NCBI GenBank assembly: GCA_019634635.1
Contig: JAHCBB010000024.1
Span: 1 to 64,000, forward strand
Reading direction: 5' to 3'
Origin: Verrucomicrobiia bacterium
GTDB taxonomy: Bacteria > Verrucomicrobiota > Verrucomicrobiia > Limisphaerales > UBA9464
Length of the DNA stretch: 64,000 bases
Position numbers and translations under genes: made by a program. Positions 33,897 to 42,550 of the stretch are shown here, piece by piece. How positions within the stretch are numbered: position 1 is the stretch's first letter; each line of letters starts with the position of its first letter. A model generated the notes under the pieces. It made no database searches. It was not told where the DNA came from and saw only the letters and a list, made by a program, of their open reading frames with translations.

Positions 33897-34900
33897 AGCT
33901 TGAGCCGGAGCAGCCCGACTTCCATGACCAGCGCCTCCTGGGCATTGGTGGCCAGGAGCAGGCGCGAGGTGCGCTCCCAGGCCTCCAGGTTCCCGCGGGC
34001 GTCGGTCGGGTTGATGCGGCGGGCCACGGTGGCCGTCGCATCGGTCAACGCAGGCACGAAGGCGGGCGCCTCCGGCGACAGGGTGCGCACCCAGATGTCG
34101 CGCAGCCACGCATGCACCCCCGCCAGGAATTGAGAGCGGCGCCTCCGGTATTCCGCCTCCACGGCGGCGTCGAGTTCATCCTCCCAGCGGTCCCGTTGCG
34201 CGGGATCGGCGTCGGTGAAGCGCTTCAGCGGCGAGGTGGCGGTGAGGGTCTCCTCGATGCCCGAGCGGGTGGACTCGAGTTCCGAGAGCAGGGATTCCAC
34301 GAGCCGGTAGCGGTCGAGCAGGGATGCCGATGCCGCGGTGACGGCGCCGGCAAACCCTTCGAGCCAGCGGGCGACGTCGGGCTCGATCCGGATGCTGCCG
34401 CTGCCGAAGTTGAGACGCAGGCAGCGGGAACGCAGCGTCTCCAGCACTTGGTCCGGGTCCAGGGTGAGCAGCACGAACACCGAGTCGCGCGGCGGTTCCT
34501 CGAGGGTCTTGAGAAAAGCGTTGGCCGCCTCGACGCGGAGCCGTTCGGCGGACACCAGAACGCCGACCTTGTGTCGGGCCTCCGTGGGGCGGAGCGACAC
34601 CCGTTGGATGAGCTCCCGGATCTGGTCTATGGAGAGGATGCGGCTCTTCTTCCCAGGTCGCACCCAGGTGACGTCCGGATGTCCTGCGCCGGCCGTTCGC
34701 CGGCAGGCCGGGCAGGCCCCGCAGGGCCTTGCTTCGGGCCCGGCGGTGCAGGTCAGGGCCTGGGCGAGGTGCATCGCGGCCTCTTCGAGCACGCCGGAGT
34801 CGTCGCCGGCGAACAGATAGGCATGTCCCAGACGCCCCTTCCCGAGGCTGCGCACCAGCAGTTCGGAGGCATGGACCGCGGGGCGGGGTTCGACGCTCAT
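33893..34900 (-). CDS. holB: DNA polymerase III delta' subunit
   Basis: A clamp-loader delta' subunit of 335 residues. KGRLGHAYLFAGDDSG near 20 is the degenerate P-loop position; the usual GxGKT is missing, as expected for a subunit that does not hydrolyse ATP. Cysteines in CTAGPEARPCGACPACRR (~50-67) form the zinc module. Further motifs are KKSRILSIDQIRELIQRV, RLRVEAANAFLKTLEEPP (the SRC-preceding helix) and LRSRCLRLNF with the SRC motif. It is divergent from infC by 211 bp and overlaps the downstream O-antigen-ligase-like gene by 4 bp. No tmk gene accompanies it. Confidence 0.88.
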   Translation of the reverse strand: MSVEPRPAVHASELLVRSLGKGRLGHAYLFAGDDSGVLEEAAMHLAQALTCTAGPEARPCGACPACRRTAGAGHPDVTWVRPGKKSRILSIDQIRELIQRVSLRPTEARHKVGVLVSAERLRVEAANAFLKTLEEPPRDSVFVLLTLDPDQVLETLRSRCLRLNFGSGSIRIEPDVARWLEGFAGAVTAASASLLDRYRLVESLLSELESTRSGIEETLTATSPLKRFTDADPAQRDRWEDELDAAVEAEYRRRRSQFLAGVHAWLRDIWVRTLSPEAPAFVPALTDATATVARRINPTDARGNLEAWERTSRLLLATNAQEALVMEVGLLRLKL

Positions 34901-35082
34901 CGCCCCGGCTGTGTATCGTGCAGCCGGCTCCGCAGCAAGGCTGCGTCCGGAACCGGCAGCACTCCGCTGCGGGGGACAAGCAACCCGGTTGAGCTCAGCA
35001 GAATAGGCTTGCCCCTCCGGCGGAATCCGGGCGTCATCGTCGCCGTAAGTCGCGATCGCGACCTGCAGGTTTCCGATTCGTC

Positions 35083-35115
35083 ATGGCCACACTTCAAAAG
35101 GAGAGAGCAGCTTGA
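35083..35115 (+). CDS. Candidate 10-residue leader ORF before infC
   Basis: ATG GCC ACA CTT ... GCT TGA encodes MATLQKERAA. Its stop codon TGA overlaps the infC TTG (TTGA), and the infC Shine-Dalgarno AAGGAG lies inside it. This suggests translational coupling. Too short to confirm from sequence alone, and it has only a weak ribosome site of its own. Confidence 0.35.
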   Translation: MATLQKERAA

Positions 35116-35822
35116 GCCGCCCGTATCTCTCCCGTCACTCCCCTCCGCCCCCCCAGTTTCGAGTCAACGGGAAGATTCGTGCCCGCGAAGTCCGGGTCAT
35201 TGGTTCCGACGGCTCCCAGATCGGGGTGATGGATCTCGGCGCCGCGATCAACATGGCGCGCAGCCAGGGGTTCGATCTTGTGGAGGTCTCGGCCTCGGCC
35301 AACCCGCCGGTGTGCCGCATCGTGGATTTCGGCAAGTTCAAGTACGAGCAGGCCAAGCGCGAGCGCGATTCCCGCAAGCATCACCACGCCAACATCGTCA
35401 AGGAAGTCCAGTTGACCCCGCGGATTGATCCGCATGACCTGGGAATCAAGCAGGATCATGCGGTGGGATTCCTGTGCGAGGACATGAAGGTGAAGGTGTC
35501 ACTGCGTTTTCGCGGGCGCGAGATGGCCCACACCGAGATCGGCATGGGCGTGGTGCAGAAGTTTCTCAAGGATCTTTCACCGTGGGGGCATCCGGACTTC
35601 ACCCCGAAGCTGGTGGGACGCTCGATCAACGTCATGGTGAGCCCGCTGCCCCGGGCCAAGCGTGCGCGCAATCCCAAGGAACCCGAGGGCGAGGCCGCTG
35701 CGGTTTCCGAACCGGCGGCCGGCGACAAGACGGGCAATACCGGCAGGGCGCCGGCGTCGGTTCCGGAGCCGCCCGAACTGGCGGTCGCCGGCCCGTCGGC
35801 ACCGATTCAGTCGGCACCGTGA
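35112..35822 (+). CDS. infC: Translation initiation factor IF-3
   Basis: IF-3 binds the 30S subunit and polices start-codon choice. The 236-residue protein has the N-terminal domain (IRAREVRVIGSDGSQIGVM and LVEVSASANPPVCRIVDFGK, residues ~17-77). The C-terminal domain follows (KEVQLTPRIDPHDLGIKQ, VSLRFRGREMAHTEIG), then an acidic/Ala-Pro-rich tail of ~55 residues beyond the usual ~180. The start is TTG, with a strong AAGGAG 10 bases upstream. Rare start codons are the known device for IF-3 autoregulation, so this is probably functional. The usual rpmI-rplT partners do not follow. Confidence 0.93.
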   Translation: MSRPYLSRHSPPPPQFRVNGKIRAREVRVIGSDGSQIGVMDLGAAINMARSQGFDLVEVSASANPPVCRIVDFGKFKYEQAKRERDSRKHHHANIVKEVQLTPRIDPHDLGIKQDHAVGFLCEDMKVKVSLRFRGREMAHTEIGMGVVQKFLKDLSPWGHPDFTPKLVGRSINVMVSPLPRAKRARNPKEPEGEAAAVSEPAAGDKTGNTGRAPASVPEPPELAVAGPSAPIQSAP

Positions 35823-35847
35823 GGCTGAGGCTGAGGCCGACCGCGGG

Positions 35848-36129
35848 TTACCGGCCGGGGTGGCGCACGGCGTCCTTGCGGGACTCAAGTTCCTGCAGCA
35901 GTTCCTGTTTTTCGGCGACGAACCGGGCGCGAGCGGCGTTCGCCTGTTCCTCATCGCCCTGAGCCAGAAGTCCCGCGACGGCGGCCTGCATGGCGAGGTC
36001 CTTCTCGGCAACACGCGCCTGATAGACCGCATCCAGTTCGGCAAGCTCGCCGCGCTGGGCCTTTGAAAGGGGTGCGGAGGGCGTCCCCCCCTTGAGCCGT
36101 TCCATTGCGAGTTCGTAGGCGGATTTCAT
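35848..36129 (-). CDS. Small coiled-coil protein of unknown function
   Basis: A ~93-residue, charged, almost wholly helical protein starting MKSAYELAMERLKGG. Heptad-like runs follow (AELDAVYQARVAEKDLAMQA, then FVAEKQELLQELESRK). ATG 36129 is preferred over 36156 because the family-like part starts there. It lies convergent with infC, 25 bp from its stop. Its position next to infC and ribosome-like size are suggestive only. I do not recognise a named family. Confidence 0.6.
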   Translation of the reverse strand: MKSAYELAMERLKGGTPSAPLSKAQRGELAELDAVYQARVAEKDLAMQAAVAGLLAQGDEEQANAARARFVAEKQELLQELESRKDAVRHPGR

Positions 36130-36274
36130 CTGCGGGAGGGTATCACCGGGCGGCATGAGGTCTCAACGGGATTGCCAGAACGCGGGATCGGCGGGACACC
36201 GTGACGACACATCAACGTTTCTTCCGCCATGGGGGCGTGACCCCAAGGCGCGGGCAGCCTACGCTCGCGGTTGG

Positions 36275-36904
36275 ATGCCGCTACCGGAGCCGTTGATTGC
36301 CGTGCCCCCGATGCCGGGACGTCGTGGGTCAGGCCTCCGGGCGGTCGCGTCGGTGCTCGTGATGCTCGTGGGCCCGGCGCTGATCTGGATCCGGATGGGT
36401 CCCGAACCGGCCGGCCGGGTTCAGGTCGTGGCAACCATGCTCTGGTGGGTTGCGGGTGCGGCCGTGGTCGCATTCGGAATGCGCCGGATTCCCCTGCAGA
36501 ACCTCTTGAGTGCGGCTGGAATTGCCGCCGCGCTGGGCATTGTGGCCTCGCAGTGGGTGACCGGTCCCTCCGCTTTCCCGGTGCAGGCGGGGGGCCAGTG
36601 CGTGACCCTGGCGCTGGGGGGGCGGTTGGCCGCCCGATGGCTGCTCCGGCCACAGGCGCATCATTCCCTTTTCGGAATCCGGGTGTTGTTGACCTCACTC
36701 GGGCTGGCGCTCGTCGCGATGATGGCTGCCGGTGTCGGGCGTCCGGCGATGCTCCTTTCCTGGACCCTGGTGCTGGCTGCCACGCATGTGGTGACCACTC
36801 CCTGGCTGGTGGACAAACGGTCCGTGGTGCCTTCGGGCGACCCGGAGCCGCTGTGGATCCTCGGGTTGACGGCCGTGGCGCTACGGGTGGTCAGCGTCGT
36901 TTGA
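36275..36904 (+). CDS. Small integral membrane protein
   Basis: A 209-residue protein with about six hydrophobic segments, for example AVASVLVMLVGPALIWI, VVATMLWWVAGAAVVAFG, LLSAAGIAAALGIVA and TSLGLALVAMMAAGV. Hydrophilic loops are short. The N-terminus is proline-rich (PLPEPLIAVPPMPGRRG). No motif identifies a transporter or enzyme family. ATG 36275 is picked because earlier in-frame codons are charged and unlike a membrane lead-in. It converges on the MFS gene. Confidence 0.6.
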   Translation: MPLPEPLIAVPPMPGRRGSGLRAVASVLVMLVGPALIWIRMGPEPAGRVQVVATMLWWVAGAAVVAFGMRRIPLQNLLSAAGIAAALGIVASQWVTGPSAFPVQAGGQCVTLALGGRLAARWLLRPQAHHSLFGIRVLLTSLGLALVAMMAAGVGRPAMLLSWTLVLAATHVVTTPWLVDKRSVVPSGDPEPLWILGLTAVALRVVSVV

Positions 36905-36930
36905 TCGGTTTCCCCCCTGGCTGGGCCGGA

Positions 36931-38205
36931 TCAGGTTTCCACAAGAGAGTCGTCCTTGGGCTCGGGGAGCCACAGGGCGGCGATTGCGGCTGGAAGGAAC
37001 AGGAATCCGGCGAAGAACAGCGCGCGCCGGGTATCGCCCACCGTCGTGAAAATGCCAAAAAATACCACGCCGGCGGCCGAGACGATCCGGCCAAAGTTGT
37101 AGCAGAAGCCGGCACCCGTGGTCCGGAGCAGCACGGGAAACAGGGGCGGCAGGCACATGGTGAACAGGGCGAAGACTCCCTGCCACAGGCCGATCAGCAC
37201 GAGGAGCGGACGCAATTGCGCCCAGTCCAGCGAACGCGCGTACGTGAGGAGCATCGTGATCCCGTAACCCATCAAAAGCCCCAGGATGGCCCGCCGGTAT
37301 CCGAACCGCTTCGCAAGCCAGCCGGCGAAGAAGTTTCCGGCAATGGAACCCGCCATGACCAGGAACAGTGCTGTCGTCGCGAAGCGGGTTCGTGCGGCGG
37401 GATCCAGGGCGGCCACCATGGGCAGCTGACGCACGTTGGCCTGCTGCCAGAACAGGAACGTCCAGTGAGCGGTCAGACTCAAGGCGCAAAGGATCAACAC
37501 GGGAATGGTGACACGCGCCACGGGGCCGCGGAACAGGTCGAGGATTCCGGGCATCCTGCCCGCGTGCTGTTGTCGTGCTGCATGCCAGCCCTCAGGTTCC
37601 GGCACTGCCCTGCGGATCCAGAGCACCAAGAGGGCCGGCAGCACCCCGACCAGGAAGATCCAACGCGGTGGGGCGTTTGAAAGCAACAGTCCGGCCAAGC
37701 AGGCCAGCAGGACACCGCAGTTGACCCCCGTTTGCAGGATGGCGGCGAGCCAGGGGCGCCAGCGTTTGGGCCAGGTCTCGGCCAGCAGCGAGGCGCCCAC
37801 CGCCCATTCCCCGCCGATGCCCAGCGCGGCAAGGAATCGGAAGATCATCAGGTGCCACCACTCCGTGGACACGAACGAGAGTCCCGTGAACGCCGCGTAG
37901 GTCAGGATCGTGAGCGACAGCGCGCGGCTGCGTCCGAGCAGATCCCCGATCCGGCCAAAAAATGCCCCGCCGAGAGCCCATCCGGTCAGGAACGCCGCCT
38001 GGATCACGGCGCCGTGGCGTCCGACGGCAGGATCGGCGACGGCCGTGCGCAGCAGTTCGGCGACGAACGGCGTCGCCACAAGGGTGTAGAGATGCATGTC
38101 GAGCCCGTCGAACATCCATCCCAGCCACGCCGCGATGCCCGCGCGCCATTGGGGTCGTGTGATGTCCCGGAGACGGGGAGGCGGGGCGTGCATCGGGGGG
38201 CTCAT
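36931..38205 (-). CDS. Major facilitator superfamily transporter
   Basis: A 424-residue, 12-segment MFS carrier. WMFDGLDMHLYTLVATPF (~30-47) is the TM1 motif of the sugar/aromatic-acid:proton symporter group. GRIGDLLGRSRALSL (~85) is the MFS signature between TM2 and TM3, and FLAALGIGGEWAVGASLLAE (~124) the TM4 motif. The second half has a similar loop, GWLAKRFGYRR. The pattern fits the metabolite:H+ symporter branch that includes sialic acid and aromatic acid carriers. No catabolic genes adjoin, so the substrate is unknown. Confidence 0.85.
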   Translation of the reverse strand: MSPPMHAPPPRLRDITRPQWRAGIAAWLGWMFDGLDMHLYTLVATPFVAELLRTAVADPAVGRHGAVIQAAFLTGWALGGAFFGRIGDLLGRSRALSLTILTYAAFTGLSFVSTEWWHLMIFRFLAALGIGGEWAVGASLLAETWPKRWRPWLAAILQTGVNCGVLLACLAGLLLSNAPPRWIFLVGVLPALLVLWIRRAVPEPEGWHAARQQHAGRMPGILDLFRGPVARVTIPVLILCALSLTAHWTFLFWQQANVRQLPMVAALDPAARTRFATTALFLVMAGSIAGNFFAGWLAKRFGYRRAILGLLMGYGITMLLTYARSLDWAQLRPLLVLIGLWQGVFALFTMCLPPLFPVLLRTTGAGFCYNFGRIVSAAGVVFFGIFTTVGDTRRALFFAGFLFLPAAIAALWLPEPKDDSLVET

Positions 38206-38325
38206 GCGCGGGGAACGGCGGAGTGAACCAGCCGCGACCCGGATGTTGCAAGTTGCCGCGTGAGGTCTGCCTCGCGAACGGCCGCCGGCGGGCTTCCCTG
38301 AGAGCGGGGCGGATCCGGATGCCGG

Positions 38326-39027
38326 TCAGCGGGCTTCGACGGTTGCCGGCGCCGGAGCGGCCGGAACCTCCAGCCCCGCGGCACGGAAACGTGCGGCGCT
38401 CCAGCCCTCCGTCAGATGCCGGAACAGCCAGTTCCCGGAGTCGCGGAGCCGCCGCAGGCCGCGTCGGATGTCGAGGAGCAGGGTGATCCGGCGGTTTGGG
38501 CAGTTGAGCTCTCCCACCTCATGCGTCGCCACCACCTCGAATCCGAGCACACGCTTGTGGAACTCGAGCGGACTGTGGGCTTCCCCCTCAAAGACATCGG
38601 TGATGTAGTGCGTGAAGCCCCGGTCCACGGCCTCCGCGAGCGCGGCCCGCATCAGGGCGGCTGAAACCAGCACCTGTCCGCGCTGGGGTGCCACGACCGC
38701 GAAGCGCCCGATCTCGGCGATGCGATGATTCCGGATGAAGGCCGCCAGATCGAGCTCCCGGGTGACCAGTTGGAATCCGTAAGTGGCGTAGAGATCCAGG
38801 GGCGGGGCGTACAGCGCCCGCAGAACGCCGACCGGGGTGTCATTCCGGGTGGCCAGAAACCAGGAAACGTCGGGATCCGCCAGCTCCGCCGGATCCACCA
38901 GCTGGTCGTCCCGGTTCAGCCAGTTCTTTTCGTCCCGGTAGGTCGCCTGCATCACCGCGAGGGCGCGTTGACGACCGGCCTCGCCCTCCAGGCGCGCCAC
39001 GCGGATGTCATTTCGGTGGGAAGACAT
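38326..39027 (-). CDS. GNAT-fold N-acyltransferase (FeeM/autoinducer-synthase-like)
   Basis: A 233-residue GNAT-fold protein resembling N-acyl amino acid synthases (FeeM) and acyl-homoserine-lactone synthases in size and order. Its segments include VMQATYRDEKNWLNRDDQL, SWFLATRNDTPVGVLRALY, RIAEIGRFAVVAPQRGQ, LAEAVDRGFTHYITDV and FHKRVLGFEVV. ATG 39027 overlaps the end of the PlsC-like gene by 20 bp, so the pair is coupled. By analogy with OlsB/OlsA or FeeM/PlsC pairs, it may make an N-acyl amino acid that the partner O-acylates. This is inference. The acyl donor and acceptor are unknown. Confidence 0.6.
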   Translation of the reverse strand: MSSHRNDIRVARLEGEAGRQRALAVMQATYRDEKNWLNRDDQLVDPAELADPDVSWFLATRNDTPVGVLRALYAPPLDLYATYGFQLVTRELDLAAFIRNHRIAEIGRFAVVAPQRGQVLVSAALMRAALAEAVDRGFTHYITDVFEGEAHSPLEFHKRVLGFEVVATHEVGELNCPNRRITLLLDIRRGLRRLRDSGNWLFRHLTEGWSAARFRAAGLEVPAAPAPATVEAR

Positions 39028-39826
39028 GTTTCGTCCGGCTTGAATCAGCATACCACTCCTTGCCGCAAAGTGTCGAGATGGCGGCCATGATTTGAGCGTG
39101 GTGTTCGTGGACTCCTCGCGGAGAGACCGGTGCGACCGCGGGTGGGTGAATTGGGGTGCCGAAATGGACGCTGAAGGGTTCGCGATCGCCAATCGGACCG
39201 TCGCCGCGATGCCTCGGGAAGCGGATGCCGCCCGGGATGACGGGGATTCCGGTTTCGATGGACAACCGGGCGGTGCCGAGGTGCCCGCGAAGCATCCGGG
39301 TGGGGTGCCGATTGACCGTGCCCTCCGGAAACAATCCGATGGAACGTCCCGACTCCAGCCGGTATCGAGCCTCCGTGAACGGCGGAGGGAGCCGGCGGTA
39401 CCGGTCCTTGAACCGGTTCAGGAACCGCGGTCGTGCATCCTTGCGCACGACGTGGACGGGGTCGTGCAGCCGGATGATCCAGCCGACAATGGGCATGAGC
39501 TGGAAGTTCCAGTCGGCCATGAAGTGCACCATCCGCCCCCCCCGCTCGAAGCAGAGCCACGTGGGGATCAGGATGGCCTCGGGCCCCTGGGAGTGGTTCA
39601 TCGCCAGGATGAAGGGGTCCTGTGCGACCCCGATTCGTTCGCGTCCGGTGAACCCCACCAGTTGGCGCCGGAAAACCGTCAGCAGCAGGCGGCACAGGAA
39701 TCGCGTGACGATGCGGTCCTCCAGGTGGGGCAGCGGATTGCCCAGGAATTGAGCGGACGTGGGACGTTCCAGCCCGTCGTCGTCCGGGGCAGACGGGGCA
39801 GCGCTTCTGACGGACGTCAACTCCAT
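39008..39826 (-). CDS. PlsC-type acyltransferase with NHx4E motif
   Basis: A 272-residue 1-acylglycerol-3-phosphate acyltransferase-like protein. Block I reads FILAMNHSQGPEAILIP (~residues 73-89): the usual NHx4D has Glu in place of Asp. Block III is SIGLFPEGTVNRHP, matching the FPEGT substrate-binding motif; block IV is IPVIPGGIRFP. A hydrophobic stretch lies between (FMADWNFQLMPIVGWII). It overlaps the downstream GNAT gene by 20 bp. It is divergent from the ferritin-like gene across a 124-bp gap that must hold the promoters. It probably acylates a lipid head group made with its partner. Confidence 0.75.
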   Translation of the reverse strand: MELTSVRSAAPSAPDDDGLERPTSAQFLGNPLPHLEDRIVTRFLCRLLLTVFRRQLVGFTGRERIGVAQDPFILAMNHSQGPEAILIPTWLCFERGGRMVHFMADWNFQLMPIVGWIIRLHDPVHVVRKDARPRFLNRFKDRYRRLPPPFTEARYRLESGRSIGLFPEGTVNRHPTRMLRGHLGTARLSIETGIPVIPGGIRFPRHRGDGPIGDREPFSVHFGTPIHPPAVAPVSPRGVHEHHAQIMAAISTLCGKEWYADSSRTKHVFPPK

Positions 39827-39950
39827 GGCGGTGAGTTCTCGGCCGGGTGGACACCGGCTGGCAAGCCTCCAGCGCGATGGTGTCGTGGTGCCGCGGGCTT
39901 CCCGGGGTTTGCCCTTGCGACGGAGGGGTGGTTAACCTGCCAAGCCGCGT

Positions 39951-41408
39951 ATGGAATCCGCTCCTCAAGTCCCGGCATCCCCCTGGCTGACTTCCTACCG
40001 CACGCACCGCGGACTGCCGCCACTGGCCGGTTTGGCAACCTTCCCGGAAGCCGGACGGCCGGGGCTCTCCGTCGAGGAATCCGTACGCCGGCTCAAGCGT
40101 CACCATTACGTCCTCCTCCGACTCCACGGAATCTTCATCGGACGCCTGACCGCGGAGCCGGTGTACGAGCTGAAGATGGCGTTCAGTCTGCACGCCCACC
40201 TGTGCGCCGAGCACGTGACGGCGTTTCGGGCGCGAGTCGGGGAGATGCGGGAGCCGCCCCTCGGACTTGAACGGATTCCGCATCCGGGTCTGGAGGTCGC
40301 CTTCGACGAGATTCTGGCTGCGGACACCACTGCGGAGCTGTTGCTCGGGCTCTATGAGGTGGCCCTGCCGGCGCTTCGGGAGGCGATGGTGCGCCATGCG
40401 GAGGTCACCCATCCCCTGGCCGACCAGCCCACCCGCCGGTTGCTCCGCTGGGCCCTTCTGGAACTCGAGGATCTGGCAGCCTACGGACGGCGGGCGATCT
40501 CCGCCCTGGTGTCTCCCGCGGAGCGCGAGGCTTGCCTGCCGGCGATGGCGTGCATCCGGGAGGCGCTGGCGTCCGCAGGCGGCGTTGATGGCGCCGGGGC
40601 CGGGGGAACGGTGCCGGTACGCCTCCGTTCGGCGCAGCCCCGGGTGTTCGACGGCCGTCCCCGACGCGACGCCAGGTTTCCGGATCCCTACAACATGGGC
40701 GTGAATGCGGAGGTTTTTCTGTACGACGAGTCGCAGCCCGCCGACGCCAAGGTGCTGATGATGTTCTACAAGCGGCTGCGCGAAATTGATGTTCCCGAGG
40801 TGATGGCCGGCATCCTTGCGGAGTCGCCGGAAAAGCCCTGGGGCTTCCATCGGGACATGACCCGTCAGCTTTGGGACGAGGCCCGCCATGCGATGATGGG
40901 CGAGGTCGGCTTTGCGAGCCTTGGGGTGGACTGGCCGCAGCACGTGAAGGTGAACTTCACCTGGTCCCTCGGCCTCAACACCCAGCTGACGCCGCTGGAG
41001 CGCCATGCGGTGCTCTACTTCATCGAGCAGGGGCTGATGCCGAAAACGGGCAAGCGCCATGAGTGGGAGGTGGGGCAGCGGTCCGGCAACCCGCTCGCGG
41101 CGACGTTTCAAGATTTCGATTGGGCGGATGAGGTGCTCCACGCCCGGGTCGGCCGCGACTGGTACGTCAGCCAGATGGCCGATGCGCATCAGGCGGTCGC
41201 GTATGGGGATGCCTGCTGGAGCAAGGTGCTCCTGGGATGGACCCGATGGCGGGACGAGGGGCTGACCGCCCACGAGAACTGGTGGCCGGGCCTCTATCGG
41301 CAGTACTGCGAGCGGAACGGCGTGCCCGTTCGCGCCGAGGTGGAGCAGTACCACGTCACGTACGAATCCACCCGGGCCGACCTCCGGGATGTTTCGGCGT
41401 CCGGATAG
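39951..41408 (+). CDS. Ferritin-like (probable diiron) protein of unknown function
   Basis: A 485-residue, mostly helical protein. It shows four-helix-bundle carboxylate/His motifs: YELKMAFSLHAHLCAEHVTA (~70-89), ALLELEDLAAYG (~170), RQLWDEARHAMMGEVGFASL (~306-325) and FDWADEVLHARVGRDW (~390). The DEARH and DEVLH helices are typical of ferritin-like diiron proteins. The paired EXXH-like helices could hold a diiron centre for an oxygenase or desaturase reaction. It faces the GNAT/PlsC pair across a short divergent spacer. No named family can be assigned with confidence. Confidence 0.6.
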   Translation: MESAPQVPASPWLTSYRTHRGLPPLAGLATFPEAGRPGLSVEESVRRLKRHHYVLLRLHGIFIGRLTAEPVYELKMAFSLHAHLCAEHVTAFRARVGEMREPPLGLERIPHPGLEVAFDEILAADTTAELLLGLYEVALPALREAMVRHAEVTHPLADQPTRRLLRWALLELEDLAAYGRRAISALVSPAEREACLPAMACIREALASAGGVDGAGAGGTVPVRLRSAQPRVFDGRPRRDARFPDPYNMGVNAEVFLYDESQPADAKVLMMFYKRLREIDVPEVMAGILAESPEKPWGFHRDMTRQLWDEARHAMMGEVGFASLGVDWPQHVKVNFTWSLGLNTQLTPLERHAVLYFIEQGLMPKTGKRHEWEVGQRSGNPLAATFQDFDWADEVLHARVGRDWYVSQMADAHQAVAYGDACWSKVLLGWTRWRDEGLTAHENWWPGLYRQYCERNGVPVRAEVEQYHVTYESTRADLRDVSASG

Positions 41409-41613
41409 CCCTCAAAATGGGATCAAGGACTTCCGTCCAGAGAGGTTCTCTGGGGCCTGATCTGCATCTTTGGCATTCTTGAGTAACTTTGGGAGTTCTG
41501 CGTCTGCCTGCGCCGAAAACGGCGGAGGGCCGCGCGTACTTCGAGGCGCATTGCGCCGACCGACGCGATGCCGTGGCATCCGGGTTGGTTGGCGCCTGGG
41601 TTTGGGAGTGCGG

Positions 41614-42121
41614 CGTCCCTGAGCCGTTCGGGTACAAGGACGTCGCGGAACGAAGGACATCTGGCCCTGGGGGTCGCGAAGCGTCGTGGAGTGCGGCAGC
41701 CCTCTGCCGCTTTCCCCCAGGGTTCAACGAACGCGGGAGGAGAAAGATGCGCCCCCGACGCGGAAGGAAGCCACGGTGGCAAAGCGCCAGGGGCCTGGCG
41801 CAGTCCAAGACCTGGCGGCGTGCCGATGGCTAGTGGGGGTCGCGAAGCGTCGTGGAGTGCGGCAGCCCTCTGCCGCTTTCCCCCAGGGTTCAACGAACGC
41901 GGGAGGAGAGGGATGCGCCCTCGCCGTGGAAGGAAGCCGCGGTGGCAAAGCGCCAGGGGGCTGGCGCAGTCCAAGACCTGGCGGCGTGCCGATGGCTTGT
42001 GGGGGTCGCGAAGCGTCGTGGAGTGCGGCAGCCCTCTGCCGCTTTCTCTCCCAGCGCGACAGGGTCTCCCGATTGGACAAGTCGAGCCGGATGCGGAGGC
42101 ACCTCGAAACCGGCCCTCACC
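41614..42121. repeat. REP-like array 1 (two complete 166-bp periods)
   Basis: Structure: a head module (~41614-41680, itself a hairpin CGTCCCTG...CAAGGACG), then three REP heads beginning GGAGTGCGG at 41688, 41854 and 42020 (spacing 166 and 166). A tail module follows (42041-42121, starting GCTTTCTCTCCCAGCGCGAC). Each period holds head palindrome A (GCGGCAG-CCCT-CTGCCGC) and inverted palindrome B (GCGCCAG-GGGG-CTGGCGC). A separate variant REP lies just upstream at ~41508-41545. Long frames crossing it are not genes. Confidence 0.9.
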
Positions 42122-42550
42122 ACTGGGCGTACCGTTTCCTTGAAATGGATCCGGGTATGCTCACTGAATGGGATCCGGGTGGCGGGCGTGGCGTGGCGTG
42201 TTGGGGTAAATTCACCTTCCCAGAAGGGGCATGAAAAAGTTCCGACGAGGCAGAGGTTTGCCGGTTTTTAGGCTTCCAAGCAGGAGGCCCGGTCGGCGAA
42301 GGCAGCCCCGGTAGACACAGGAAGGGGGCAGGGCCCGAGGCGGAGCATGTCGTTCCGGTCCCCTTGCGGGAACCGGCCGCCATGCTGCGCCATGGGGCGA
42401 ATGTGGTTTGCCCGAAGCCTTGGTGCAGGCAGGTGTGCCGCGGAGTTCGGCGCCGACTGGCTAATTCAGCGATCAGGTGCCAGGTTGACGGACCGTTGAG
42501 GCGCTTCGTACTGTCAAAATGGCGTCAAGCCTTATTCCCAAGGTTGCTAC
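42122..42550. other. Gene-free stretch before the HEAT-repeat gene
   Basis: No plausible coding region. It contains CCGGTCCCCTTGCGGGAACCGG (~42356-42377), a short imperfect hairpin, and AT-richer sequence from ~42500 (TCAAAATGGCGTCAAGCC) that probably carries the promoter of the downstream gene. Nothing else is recognisable. Confidence 0.5.
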
